Shown here piece by piece: positions 50,260 through 59,252 of a stretch of 64,000 bases of DNA (its first letter is position 1; each line of letters opens with the position of its first letter). The position numbers were made by a program, and so were the translations under genes. The notes beneath the pieces were generated by a model. It saw only the letters and a program-made list of their open reading frames with translations, ran no database searches and was not told the DNA's origin. Source of the DNA: Clostridium polyendosporum (GTDB taxonomy: Bacteria; Bacillota; Clostridia; Clostridiales; Clostridiaceae); assembly GCF_018332455.1 (NCBI RefSeq), contig NZ_BOPZ01000001.1:124001-188000 (forward strand), read 5' to 3'.

Positions 50260-51606
50260 ATGATAAGAAAAGTACTTGTAGCAAATCGTGGAGAAATAGC
50301 AGTTAGAATAATAAGAGCTTGTAGAGAATTAGGAATAAAAACTGTTGCGGTGTATTCTGAAGCTGATAAAGAAGCACTACATACTCAATTGGCAGATGAA
50401 GCAGTTTGTATAGGACCTGCTAAACCTAAGGATAGCTATTTAAACATGGGAAATATCATAAGCGCTGCATATGTTACTGGAGCTCAAGCTATACATCCAG
50501 GGTTTGGATTTCTTTCTGAAAATTCTACATTTGCTAGAATGTGTGAGGAATGTAACATAAAATTCATAGGACCAGATCCTTCAACTATTGATCTTATGGG
50601 AGATAAATCAACAGCTAGAGAAGTTATGACCAATGCTGGAGTTCCAGTTGTTCCTGGAACAGAGGGTACGGTATCTTCATTTGAAGAGGTAAAGAAAAAT
50701 GCAGAAATAATAGGATTTCCTTTAATGATAAAGGCTTCTTCTGGTGGTGGCGGAAAAGGCATAAGAATAGTTAAGGAATTCAATGAACTAGAAAAAGCTT
50801 TTGAAACTGCTAGGAGTGAAGCAAAAGCCAACTTTGGTGATGACAGAGTTTACATGGAAAGGTTCATCGAAAACCCAAGACATATTGAGTTTCAAATCAT
50901 AGCTGATGAACATGGAAATGTAGTTCATTTAGGAGAACGTGATTGCTCACTTCAAAGAAGAAACCAGAAGGTGTTAGAAGAAGCACCATCAATGGTCTTA
51001 GATGATGATTTAAGAACAAGAATGGGAGATACTGCAGTAAGAGCTGCTAAAGCAGTGAATTATAAAAATGCAGGAACCATTGAATTTTTACTAGATAAAT
51101 ATGGTAAATTCTATTTTATGGAGATGAATACAAGAATTCAGGTAGAACACCCAGTAACAGAGCTGGTTACAGGCATAGATTTAGTTAAGGAACAGCTTAC
51201 CATAGCTTCAGGAGAACGTCTTTCATTTACTCAAGATGAGGTGAAGATAAGTGGTCATGCTATTGAATGCAGGATAAATGCAGAAAATCCTGGGAATAAC
51301 TTCGCACCTTCACCGGGAAAGATAGACTTTTTATTCTTACCAGGTGGAAATGGAGTGAGAATTGATAGTGCTGTTTACGGCGGATATGTTATTCCACCTT
51401 ACTACGATTCTATGATAGCAAAGCTTATTGTGCACGGTAAGAATAGGGATGAGGCTATAACAAAGATGAAAAGAGCATTGTGGGAATTTACTATAGAAGG
51501 AATAAACAACAATATAGATTTTCAATTAGAGATATTAAATCATTCTAAATACTTAGAAGGCGAATTTGATACTGGCTTTATTGCTAGAGAAATATTAAAA
51601 TTATAG
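50260..51606 (+). CDS. accC: Biotin carboxylase subunit of acetyl-CoA carboxylase (AccC)
   Basis: 448 residues, ATP-grasp. The N-terminus is MIRKVLVANRGEIAVRIIRA; the glycine-rich ATP lid is KASSGGGGKGIR; MEMNTRIQVEHPVTE carries the metal/biotin site residues. GAGAGGTGAT precedes the ATG at 50260, and an in-frame TTG at 50245 overlaps it and is rejected. It carboxylates biotin on AccB. Confidence 0.96.
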   Translation: MIRKVLVANRGEIAVRIIRACRELGIKTVAVYSEADKEALHTQLADEAVCIGPAKPKDSYLNMGNIISAAYVTGAQAIHPGFGFLSENSTFARMCEECNIKFIGPDPSTIDLMGDKSTAREVMTNAGVPVVPGTEGTVSSFEEVKKNAEIIGFPLMIKASSGGGGKGIRIVKEFNELEKAFETARSEAKANFGDDRVYMERFIENPRHIEFQIIADEHGNVVHLGERDCSLQRRNQKVLEEAPSMVLDDDLRTRMGDTAVRAAKAVNYKNAGTIEFLLDKYGKFYFMEMNTRIQVEHPVTELVTGIDLVKEQLTIASGERLSFTQDEVKISGHAIECRINAENPGNNFAPSPGKIDFLFLPGGNGVRIDSAVYGGYVIPPYYDSMIAKLIVHGKNRDEAITKMKRALWEFTIEGINNNIDFQLEILNHSKYLEGEFDTGFIAREILKL

Positions 51607-51616
51607 GTGAAGGCTT

Positions 51617-52483
51617 ATGGGATTATTTAAGAAAAAAAAGTATTTTACCATAACCATAAATGAAAATAAAACAGAAGAAAAAAATATAAGTGAGAATATT
51701 CCCAATATCCCTAGCGGTATGTGGATAAAGTGTACTTCCTGCAGTAAAATACTATATAAAAAAGAAGTTGAAGATAATAATAAGATATGCACAAACTGCG
51801 GAGCCTACTTTAGGCTTTCAGCTAAGGAGAGAATATCTTCTATAGTTGATGAAGGAACGTTTGAAGAATTTAATGAAAACATGACAGCCAAAAATCCATT
51901 GAATTATCCGGGATATATGGATAAAATAGCTGAAAATCAAGAAAAATCAGGTATTAGAGATGCTGTTGTCACTGGTCTAGGAAAAATTAATGGAAGAAAT
52001 GCTGTAATTGCTGTTATGGATAGTAATTTTATGATGGGAAGCATGGGTTCAGTAGTAGGGGAAAAAATAACTCAGGCGATAGAAATTGCCACATCTAGAA
52101 AAGAATCAATAATAATTTTTACCTGTTCTGGTGGAGCAAGAATGCAGGAAGGTATTATCTCACTTATGCAAATGGCGAAAACAAGTGCTGCTTTAAAGAG
52201 ACATAGTGAAGCAGGTTTATTATATATAACAGTTTTAACAGATCCTACAACTGGTGGGGTTACAGCATCATTTGCAATGTTGGGAGATATTATTTTAGCA
52301 GAGCCAAAGGCATTGGTTGGTTTTGCTGGAAGAAGAGTTATTGAACAAACCATAAAACAACAACTACCAGAAGAATTTCAAAAATCAGAATTCTTATTGG
52401 AGCATGGTTTTATAGACAGGATTGTAAAAAGAGAAGAGATGAAGAGCGTACTCTCAGATCTCCTTATGCTTCACGGATATTAA
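51617..52483 (+). CDS. accD: Acetyl-CoA carboxylase carboxyltransferase beta subunit (AccD)
   Basis: 288 residues. An N-terminal zinc ribbon (Cys39, Cys42, Cys58, Cys61: CTSC ... CTNC) is followed by a crotonase-fold carboxyltransferase domain ([22 protein letters not shown]). The N-terminal 35 residues are Lys-rich. It forms the transferase with AccA encoded next. Confidence 0.95.
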   Translation: MGLFKKKKYFTITINENKTEEKNISENIPNIPSGMWIKCTSCSKILYKKEVEDNNKICTNCGAYFRLSAKERISSIVDEGTFEEFNENMTAKNPLNYPGYMDKIAENQEKSGIRDAVVTGLGKINGRNAVIAVMDSNFMMGSMGSVVGEKITQAIEIATSRKESIIIFTCSGGARMQEGIISLMQMAKTSAALKRHSEAGLLYITVLTDPTTGGVTASFAMLGDIILAEPKALVGFAGRRVIEQTIKQQLPEEFQKSEFLLEHGFIDRIVKREEMKSVLSDLLMLHGY

Positions 52484-52501
52484 CCTTAAGGATGTGATAC
52501 T

Positions 52502-53308
52502 ATGGGTGAAGTTTTAACTGCATGGGAAAGAGTTTTGATAGCGCGTATGGTGAATAGACCAACGGCTTTAGATTACATTGATAGAATATTTACTTCCTTT
52601 ACTGAGCTCCATGGTGATAGACTGTATGGAGATGATAAGTCAATAGTTGGAGGGATAGCTCTCTTCAATAATAAACCTGTTACAGTGATAGGAATCCAAA
52701 GAGGAAGAGATATTAAAGAAAACATCGAAAGAAACTTTGGAAGTCCAAACCCAGAAGGATATAGAAAAGCACTGAAACTTATGAAGCAGGCAGAGAAATT
52801 TAATAGACCTGTAGTATGCTTCATTGATACTAAAGGAGCTTTCCCTGGAGCAGGAGCTGAAGAAAGAGGACAGGGAGAAGCCATAGCAAGAAATCTTATG
52901 GAAATGGCTGGACTTAAAGTACCTATAATTTCTATAATTATTGGAGAAGGTGGAAGTGGAGGAGCGTTAGCGCTTGGAGTAGCTGATAGGGTATGGATGC
53001 TTGAAAACTCAATTTACTCTATATTGTCACCAGAAGGCTTCGCATCTATACTTTGGAAAGATTCTTCTAGATCAAAGGAAGCTGCTGAAGTTATGAAGAT
53101 AACTTCAAAGGATTTATATGAACTCGGAGTTATAGATCAAATTATTAGTGAGCCTGAGGGAGGAGCACATAATAATGTTGATATGGTAGCAGAAGAAATA
53201 AAGAATAGTCTTCAGGAAGAATTGAAAAACCTAAAGAAGCATTCAGTAGAAGAACTTTTAGAATTAAGATATAGAAGATTTAGAAATTATGGAGAGTCTG
53301 AGTGTTAA
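52502..53308 (+). CDS. accA: Acetyl-CoA carboxylase carboxyltransferase alpha subunit (AccA)
   Basis: A 268-residue crotonase-fold subunit with [30 protein letters not shown] and [34 protein letters not shown]. The usual N-terminal helical extension of enterobacterial AccA is shorter here. AAGGATGTGATAC precedes the ATG. Last gene of the operon, followed by a terminator. Confidence 0.95.
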   Translation: MGEVLTAWERVLIARMVNRPTALDYIDRIFTSFTELHGDRLYGDDKSIVGGIALFNNKPVTVIGIQRGRDIKENIERNFGSPNPEGYRKALKLMKQAEKFNRPVVCFIDTKGAFPGAGAEERGQGEAIARNLMEMAGLKVPIISIIIGEGGSGGALALGVADRVWMLENSIYSILSPEGFASILWKDSSRSKEAAEVMKITSKDLYELGVIDQIISEPEGGAHNNVDMVAEEIKNSLQEELKNLKKHSVEELLELRYRRFRNYGESEC

Positions 53309-53332
53309 TAAAGATTAAAAGAACTTCTCTAT

Positions 53333-53366
53333 AAAATAAAGGTGACCTTATGGCCACCTTTATTTT
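53333..53366 (+). terminator. Rho-independent terminator of the fab-acc operon
   Basis: AAAATAAAGGTG (53333-53344) pairs perfectly with CACCTTTATTTT (53355-53366) around a 10-base loop. Confidence 0.88.
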
Positions 53367-53405
53367 GCTTTATAAGAATTTATATTAACTCATATAAATC
53401 CCTAC

Positions 53406-53579
53406 TAAAGATAAACAACCTCAATCCTTAATCAATTCATGTTAAATAAAATTTAATATGCATCGAGCCTATTAAATTTAAGCCGGATTTCACTTCGTGA
53501 AATGGCAGCAAATAGCCTCGACACGCAATGCTTTTCCCTGAATTATAAATTTAACTAACTATGAAGTTATGTATCTATA
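53406..53579 (+). repeat. Dispersed MITE-like repeat, full-length copy B (174 bp)
   Basis: It starts TAAAGATAAACAACCTCAAT and ends ATGAAGTTATGTATCTATA, whose reverse complement repeats the start (TATAGATACATAACTTCAT). The central hairpin ATTTCAC-TTC-GTGAAAT plus GGCAGCAAATAG is identical to copy A, and long flanking arms (CGAGCCTATT with AATAGCCTCG) extend the fold. It lies between the convergent accA and birA genes. Confidence 0.75.
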
Positions 53580-53595
53580 CAGATAGACAACTGAG

Positions 53596-54579
53596 TTATA
53601 TGTATCCATTCAGTCCTCTTACTGAAACTTCTCCTGAAAAAATTTTTTTTATTTTTCCATCATTATATTTAACTACAAGATTACCGTCTGGTGCTATGTC
53701 TAGAGCTACTCCAATTTCTTCTTTTTCTCTATTTATTATTTTTATTTCTTTTCCTAAAATAGCAGAATTGTCCTTACAAAGTTGTAGAGTCGTAGGCATT
53801 TCTTCTGTTTCTATAAATTCATCATAAAGTTTTTCAAAATAGTTTAAAAAATCTCCAAGAAGCTGTTTTCTATTAATTGATTCCTCTTTTTCAATTTTTA
53901 ATGAAGTTGCTTTTTCTTGTAATTCATTAGAAAAATCTTCTTTATCTAGATTTACATTTATTCCAACTCCAACTACTACATATTTTATTTCAGATAACTC
54001 ACAGTTTAATTCTATTAAAACTCCTGCTACTTTTTTTCCATTAACAACTATATCATTAGGCCACTTTATTTGTGATATAATATTTTGTTCTTTTATTGCA
54101 AGATGTAGAGCGGCAGCAGCTATTTGAGTAAGTCTTCCTGCCATAATTGGTTCTAATGATGGTCTTACAATTATTGATGTCCATATGCCTTTGTACTTTG
54201 GTGAGAGAAAATTTCTTTCTAATCTTCCTCTGCCTGAAGTTTGCTCTTCTGAAACAATTACTGTACCATCAGGTGCACCGTCTAAGGCAATAATTTTTCC
54301 ATAATTATTAGTAGAGTCTACTGTATCAAGATATAATACTTTCTTTCCTATTAATTTTGTCTTTAGATAAGGTGAAAGTTCTGCAAAAGAAAGAGTATCA
54401 GGTGCAGATTTTAATTTATAACCTTTTTTTGTTGAGGATTCTATTTCATAACCTTCTTCTTTAAGTGTTTTTATATGTTTCCATATTGCAGATCGTGTTA
54501 TTCCAAAGACTTCACACATTACTTCCCCAGAAATAAAATCATTAGTTTCTCTAAGAATTTTTAATATTTGTTCTTTCAT
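53596..54579 (-). CDS. birA: Bifunctional biotin-[acetyl-CoA-carboxylase] ligase / biotin repressor (BirA)
   Basis: 327 residues. The N-terminal winged helix (SGEVMCEVFGITRSAIWKHIKTLKEEGYEIE) makes this the repressor-type form. The catalytic domain has TSGRGRLERNFLSPKYKGIWTSI (biotin/AMP loop), KWPNDIVVNGKKVAGVLIE and VVGVGINVN, and a C-terminal SH3-like domain ends it. It makes biotinyl-AMP and attaches biotin to AccB. A Met at 54591 is in frame, but AAAGATGGTGAT, resembling the extended SD, points to the ATG at 54579. Confidence 0.93.
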   Translation of the reverse strand: MKEQILKILRETNDFISGEVMCEVFGITRSAIWKHIKTLKEEGYEIESSTKKGYKLKSAPDTLSFAELSPYLKTKLIGKKVLYLDTVDSTNNYGKIIALDGAPDGTVIVSEEQTSGRGRLERNFLSPKYKGIWTSIIVRPSLEPIMAGRLTQIAAAALHLAIKEQNIISQIKWPNDIVVNGKKVAGVLIELNCELSEIKYVVVGVGINVNLDKEDFSNELQEKATSLKIEKEESINRKQLLGDFLNYFEKLYDEFIETEEMPTTLQLCKDNSAILGKEIKIINREKEEIGVALDIAPDGNLVVKYNDGKIKKIFSGEVSVRGLNGYI

Positions 54580-54668
54580 TTTTATCACCATCTTTAAATT
54601 ATAATAGTTTAATTATAATTATATTTTTATAAAATTAAAAGAAAAAGGATATCTATATTATTGATATC

Positions 54669-55457
54669 CTAAGTATTTCTTGAAAATATTATAGTTATAA
54701 TTAACGTGATAACAGAAATAATAGCAATTGTTCCTCCTGGAGCACTATCTATATAGTAGGAAGCTACAAGACCTAAAGTAATATCTAAGAATCCAAAGAT
54801 CATTGACAGTATAAGGGTTGCAGTGAATCCTTTTTTAAGTTGCATAGCTGCTGCTACAGGTACAACAATTATTGAGGATACAACAAGTATTCCAAGTACT
54901 CTTATAGAAACAGATATGGTTGCACCAACTATAAGAGTAAAAATGTAATTTATAATGTTAACATTTATACCAGCAACTCTTGCTCCATCTTCATCAAAGG
55001 TTACATATATAAGTTTTTTATAAAGAAAAGCAATAGCTAGAAAGCATAATATTCCAACTGAAGTTATAAGTATTAAATCCTGTTTTGAAACAGTCAGGAT
55101 ACTTCCAAATAAATACGAATTAACTTTTGCTGATGATTTGCCGCTGCTAATTAAGATTATGGCAATACCTAAACTAAAAGTAAGTATTATAGACATTACA
55201 AGTTCAGCATACCTTTTAAAATAATTTCTTAAAAGTTCAATTATAAGAGCACAAATGAATGTAAAAATAAACGCTGTTATTAAAGGGTTAAATCCTAAAA
55301 CGAGACCTATTGCTACTCCTGCAAAAGAAGAGTGGGAAAGAGTATCTCCAATCATAGAATATCTTTTTAATACGATAAAAAGCCCTATGCAGGGACATAA
55401 AAGAGATATTATAAAGCCGGCCAGAAAGGCATTTTTCATAAACTCTAGCTCAAACAT
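54669..55457 (-). CDS. Metal (zinc/manganese) ABC transporter permease (ZnuB-like)
   Basis: 262 residues, seven or eight membrane segments, ABC-3 family. It begins FELEFMKNAFLAGFIISLLCPCIGLFIVLKRYSMIGDTLSHSSFAGVAIG, the typical start; GARVAGINVNIINYIFTLIVGATISVSIRVLGILVVSS is the conserved coupling and gate region. It follows the ATPase gene with a one-base gap. No binding-protein gene is adjacent, so a ZnuA-like partner must be elsewhere. Confidence 0.92.
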   Translation of the reverse strand: MFELEFMKNAFLAGFIISLLCPCIGLFIVLKRYSMIGDTLSHSSFAGVAIGLVLGFNPLITAFIFTFICALIIELLRNYFKRYAELVMSIILTFSLGIAIILISSGKSSAKVNSYLFGSILTVSKQDLILITSVGILCFLAIAFLYKKLIYVTFDEDGARVAGINVNIINYIFTLIVGATISVSIRVLGILVVSSIIVVPVAAAMQLKKGFTATLILSMIFGFLDITLGLVASYYIDSAPGGTIAIISVITLIITIIFSRNT

Positions 55458-55458
55458 T

Positions 55459-56145
55459 TTATTCTACCTTTCTATTTTTAAATAATGTTCCATTATTTAT
55501 AATCTTGCTATACTCATCAACAGTATAGAGGGTTGCTTTTCCTTCATGCAATTGTAGAATGTGAGTGGAATAATCTAAAGCAAGTTTCAAATTATGTTCT
55601 ACAGAAAGTATAGTAATTCCTTTTCTTTTATTTAAGTCCTTTATTAAACCATATATCTCCTTTTGAGAGCTATGATCCACTCCTGCACTTAACTCATCAA
55701 GAACTAAAAGTTCAGGATTTCCCATTAAGGCTCGTGCTATAAATATCTTTTGTTGCTGGCCACCAGAAAGAGTTCCTATAAGTTTATTCTTAAATTCTTT
55801 CATATTTACTCTTTCTATGAATTTATCTATTTGTTTTTTATCATGAAGATTTAATGCATTTGCATGACAACTTAATACCTCTTTTACTGTTATAGTAAAT
55901 TGTGAGTTAAAGCTTTCTACTTTTTGAGGTACATATCCAATCTTATTTGTAGTTACTTCAATAGAACCATTAATAGGTTTAAGTTGTTTAAGCATTAATT
56001 TAACTAAGGTGGTTTTTGAACTTCCATTAGGCCCAATTATAGAAACATATGCTCCTTTAGGAATATTAATATTTATATTATTTAAGATAAATGGTGGCTT
56101 AGAGGTATATGAAAAGCAAAGATTATTAATTGATATCAAACTCAT
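55459..56145 (-). CDS. Metal (zinc/manganese) ABC transporter ATP-binding protein (ZnuC-like)
   Basis: 228 residues. The signature is LSGGQQQKIFIARAL, Walker B is LLVLDELSAGVDH (the usual DEP is DEL here), and the switch His is in SVEHNL. The P-loop reads GPNGSSKTTLVKL, with Ser in place of the Gly before the Lys, an unusual but possibly tolerated change. The ATG at 56145 follows GGAG closely; a TTG one codon earlier overlaps it. Transcribed from a promoter covered by a long palindrome. Confidence 0.88.
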   Translation of the reverse strand: MSLISINNLCFSYTSKPPFILNNININIPKGAYVSIIGPNGSSKTTLVKLMLKQLKPINGSIEVTTNKIGYVPQKVESFNSQFTITVKEVLSCHANALNLHDKKQIDKFIERVNMKEFKNKLIGTLSGGQQQKIFIARALMGNPELLVLDELSAGVDHSSQKEIYGLIKDLNKRKGITILSVEHNLKLALDYSTHILQLHEGKATLYTVDEYSKIINNGTLFKNRKVE

Positions 56146-56155
56146 CAACTCCGTC

Positions 56156-56256
56156 TAAAGATACACAAATTCAAGTATTAATGAATTATAAATTAGTATA
56201 GGTTTTAAATACTTTTTTATAATTTTAGGATTAATTATGAACTTGTGAATGTATAT
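56156..56256. repeat. Dispersed repeat, diverged copy E (about 100 bp)
   Basis: The left end TAAAGATACACAAATTCA (56156-56173) and the right end (reverse complement ATACATTCACAAGTTCATAA) are related inverted repeats of the family, but the core hairpin block is lacking. It occupies the 5' leader of the znuC-like gene. Confidence 0.45.
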
Positions 56257-56270
56257 AAAAATCTAACTAT

Positions 56271-56306
56271 ATTATACAACTTATTGCAAATGGTTTGCAA
56301 TAAGTT
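56271..56306 (-). promoter_or_regulatory. Promoter of the zinc-type transporter covered by a 29-bp palindrome
   Basis: AACTTATTGCAAA (56278-56290), TGG and TTTGCAATAAGTT (56294-56306) form a perfect 13-bp inverted repeat. On the minus strand TTGCAA (56295-56300), 18 bases and TATAAT (56271-56276) make a promoter directed at the ATPase-permease pair, so the palindrome fills the space from -35 to -10. It lacks a T run, which argues against a terminator. A metal-responsive repressor (Zur-like) is the natural candidate binder. Confidence 0.6.
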
Positions 56307-56324
56307 AGAGTTAATGATACGAAA

Positions 56325-56729
56325 TTAATTTTCAGAAGTTTCTGAAAATTCTTTAGTTGGAGTATCATAGATTTTATCTAGTTTCCAACTATCAGCAGTA
56401 TTATTTCTTTTAAAGTATGCTTTATATGTTTTGTTATCATGGGGTGTTTTACCCTGCATACCATAAACTTCTACTATAGCAGTTTTCCCATCAGAGAAAA
56501 GAAGTTTCATCGTTTTAACTCTAAGAAGTTTTTGAGAATTAGAAATCTTAGAGGTCATATAGTAATCAGTAGCATAATAAAGATCCTTACATTTTGAGTT
56601 AATATAGCTTGCTCTAATAAGTATAAATAAAAGAGCTAGGGAAAGAGTAATAATAAAAAGTCTTCTTATTCTTTGTTTTCTTCTCTTTCTTCTTTTTAAT
56701 TTTAGTGAAGTCTCTCTTTTTTCGCTCAT
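56325..56729 (-). CDS. Membrane-anchored protein of unknown function
   Basis: 134 residues. A strongly basic N-terminus (KLKRRKRRKQRIRR) precedes one membrane segment (LFIITLSLALLFILIRASYI), giving an N-in orientation; the remaining 90 residues would be outside. The C-terminal part (YYATDYYMTSKISNSQKLL ... AYFKRNNTADSWKLDKIYDTP) resembles an NTF2-like or DUF-type small extracytoplasmic domain, but I do not recognise it. GGAGG precedes the ATG. Confidence 0.6.
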   Translation of the reverse strand: MSEKRETSLKLKRRKRRKQRIRRLFIITLSLALLFILIRASYINSKCKDLYYATDYYMTSKISNSQKLLRVKTMKLLFSDGKTAIVEVYGMQGKTPHDNKTYKAYFKRNNTADSWKLDKIYDTPTKEFSETSEN

Positions 56730-56938
56730 ATACTGATCCCCTCCTTTAAGATTTAATTATATATTACCAAAAAATGTAAAAATATTAAAGGATATAATTG
56801 ATTATTTTTTGGAGTTAATGTTTAATAGGAGATACGGAGTATTTTTTTTGCTGTAATATGATTTAAATGCTTGAATGAATACTTCTGGGAACAATATAAT
56901 ATAAAGAGAAAGATTAGCAAAAGAAAGGAAGAATAATT

Positions 56939-57337
56939 ATGGATTTTTCATCATTAGTTTTAATGGAAAAAGATGGAGCAACTGGAATGATAATAAAGGA
57001 GCTTGGTAGTTATACTGTAAATGAAGGAGCGGCATATGTAACTAAGCTTTATTGTATAGATGGAGATGTATCATTATTTTTTGATACTAAAAAGGATGTT
57101 GAAGAATGGGAATATTCAGCAATCTTTGATCTTTTTGAAAAAGAAGCTTTTAACGAACTTGCATATGACATAGAAGAAAAGGATGACGAGTATAATCCGA
57201 CATGGGTTGTAAAGTTTAAGTATGATGAAGAGCATGAAGAAATGAGAGCTGTAATAAATGAAGTATGTAATCTTATAAAAGAAAAGATAGAAAAGGTTTT
57301 TCAGGACATAATCGGTAAGGAAGAAGAATATCAGTAG
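56939..57337 (+). CDS. Conserved acidic clostridial protein (possibly DUF6762)
   Basis: 132 residues, very acidic, no membrane segment. The pattern FSSLVLMEKDGATGMIIKELG ... FFDTKKDVEEWEYSAIFDLF is one I associate with a small clostridial family annotated DUF6762, but this is from memory. Function unknown. AAAGGAAG precedes the ATG; pepF follows 39 bases later and may be co-transcribed. Confidence 0.6.
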   Translation: MDFSSLVLMEKDGATGMIIKELGSYTVNEGAAYVTKLYCIDGDVSLFFDTKKDVEEWEYSAIFDLFEKEAFNELAYDIEEKDDEYNPTWVVKFKYDEEHEEMRAVINEVCNLIKEKIEKVFQDIIGKEEEYQ

Positions 57338-57376
57338 TAAAAACCAGTGTTAAGGTACTAGAAAGGAGAGATGTAT

Positions 57377-59176
57377 ATGAATGAAGCAAAGATGGTAAAA
57401 AAAAGAGAGGAAATTCAACAGGAAGATAAGTGGAAAATTGAAAGCGTATATGATTCGGTGGATTCATGGGAAAGTGGTTTTAAAGAACTTAAGAAAAAAG
57501 CTCCTGTTTTAAAAGAATTTGAAGGAAAATTAAATAGTGGCAGAGAAGTTCTAGCCTTCTTACAATTAAATGAAGAAGTTTCTAGAAAGGCAGAAAAATT
57601 GATGGTTTATGCGCATTTAAGAGCAGATGAAGATACATCTAATCCACAGTTTCAAACCTTGAGAAATAAAATTGATCCATATCTTGCTGAACTAGCAAGC
57701 TATACAGCATTCTTTGAACCGGAAATATTATCTTTACCAGAAGGTTCAGTAGAAAAAATGATGCAAGAAGTTAGTGAACTTAAGATGTATGATTTTTTTC
57801 TAAATAACATATTAAAGGAAAAGCCTCATATACTTTCCAAGCAAGTGGAAGAACTTATGGCTTCAGTTTCAGATTGTTTGGATGCTCCATCAAATATTCA
57901 TAGTATGCTTACTAATGCAGATATGAAATTTCCTGTTATTAAAGATGAAAAAGGAAATGATGTAGAATTAACAGAGGGTAATTACTCAAGCTTTATAAGA
58001 AGTAAGAACAGGAAAGTAAGAGAAACTGCATTTAAAGCTCTTTTTGGAGAATATAAAAAACTTGAAAATACGTTAGCATCATCACTGACATCTTCTGTTA
58101 AAAATTTTATATTCAATTCTAAGACAAGAAAATATACCAGTGCATTAGAAGCATCTCTAAAGCCTAACAACATTCCATTAGAGGTCTATTATAATTCAAT
58201 AGATACTATAAATAAGAATATTAAGTCTCTTCATAAATATGTGGCTTTAAAGAAAAAGCTTCTTGGTTTAGATGACATACACATGTACGATCTTTATGTT
58301 CCTGTAGTAGATGTAGAAAAAGATCATATAGAGTTTGAAAAAGCAATAGAAATAGTTACAGAAGGGCTAAATCTTTTAGGTGATGAGTATCTGGATATTT
58401 TTAAAGAAGGTATAGAATCTGGATGGATAGATATTTATGAGAATAAAGGGAAAAGAGGCGGTGCTTATTCTTGGGGCTCCTATGATACTATGCCTTATGT
58501 ACTGCTAAATTATAACTTTGATTTAAATGATGTTTCAACTCTGGCACATGAAATGGGCCATTCAATTCATTCGTATTATTCAATTAAAGAACAGCCATAT
58601 ATTTATTCTCATTATACACTTTTTTGTGCAGAAGTTGCCTCTACAACAAATGAGATACTTTTAATACATCATTTAATAAGTAAAGAAGAGGATAAACAGA
58701 AGAAGCTCTACTTAATAAATCAGGAACTTGAGCAAATCAGAACTACTGTATTTAGACAGCTGATGTTTGCAGAGTTTGAGCTTAAAACTCATGAAAGTCT
58801 TGAAAAAGGAGAACCTTTAACTCCGAAGGACTTAAATCAAATTTGGCATGATTTGAATGTGAAATACTTTGGTGAAGAAATGATAGTAGATGAAGAAGTA
58901 GATAGTGAATGGGCAAGAATTCCTCATTTTTATAGAGATTTTTATGTATACCAATATGCTACAGGTTATGCAGCAGCTTCTGCTTTTGCAAAGTCCATAA
59001 TGGAGCAAGAGGAAAAGGCTGTTGAGAAATACAAGGGATTCTTAAAAGCTGGTGGAGCGGATTATCCAGTAAATATTTTAAAAAAGGCTGGAGTAGATAT
59101 GACTACATCAAAACCTCTTGAAGCAACTATTGAGAGATTTAATGAGCTTTTAGATATGCTAGAAAAACTTATATAG
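57377..59176 (+). CDS. pepF: Oligoendopeptidase F (M3B metallopeptidase)
   Basis: 599 residues. The zinc site is HEMGH (His391, Glu392, His395), with the third ligand expected in the ASTTNEILL block (Glu about 25 residues later). The N-terminal helical domain starts WKIESVYDSVDSWESGFKELKK. It degrades short peptides in the cytoplasm. Two ATG codons compete: AAAGGAGAG is better spaced for 57377 than for 57371. A terminator follows. Confidence 0.95.
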   Translation: MNEAKMVKKREEIQQEDKWKIESVYDSVDSWESGFKELKKKAPVLKEFEGKLNSGREVLAFLQLNEEVSRKAEKLMVYAHLRADEDTSNPQFQTLRNKIDPYLAELASYTAFFEPEILSLPEGSVEKMMQEVSELKMYDFFLNNILKEKPHILSKQVEELMASVSDCLDAPSNIHSMLTNADMKFPVIKDEKGNDVELTEGNYSSFIRSKNRKVRETAFKALFGEYKKLENTLASSLTSSVKNFIFNSKTRKYTSALEASLKPNNIPLEVYYNSIDTINKNIKSLHKYVALKKKLLGLDDIHMYDLYVPVVDVEKDHIEFEKAIEIVTEGLNLLGDEYLDIFKEGIESGWIDIYENKGKRGGAYSWGSYDTMPYVLLNYNFDLNDVSTLAHEMGHSIHSYYSIKEQPYIYSHYTLFCAEVASTTNEILLIHHLISKEEDKQKKLYLINQELEQIRTTVFRQLMFAEFELKTHESLEKGEPLTPKDLNQIWHDLNVKYFGEEMIVDEEVDSEWARIPHFYRDFYVYQYATGYAAASAFAKSIMEQEEKAVEKYKGFLKAGGADYPVNILKKAGVDMTTSKPLEATIERFNELLDMLEKLI

Positions 59177-59186
59177 AGTATAAAGT

Positions 59187-59209
59187 TACCCTGCAGAATC
59201 TGCAGGGTA
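59187..59209. terminator. Hairpin terminator after pepF
   Basis: TACCCTGCAGA (59187-59197) and TCTGCAGGGTA (59199-59209) are perfect inverted copies separated by one base; the real loop is larger. The following sequence (TTATATTAATT) is only partly T-rich. Confidence 0.7.
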
Positions 59210-59252
59210 TTATATTAATTAATATTTAATATAACTTTTAAAGGAGTTTTTT

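Noticed and set aside
56278-56306. Palindrome read as the terminator of the gene ending at 56325
   Set aside because: No T run follows on the minus strand, and the palindrome sits exactly between -35 and -10 hexamers, so operator is the better reading; a terminator role is not fully excluded.
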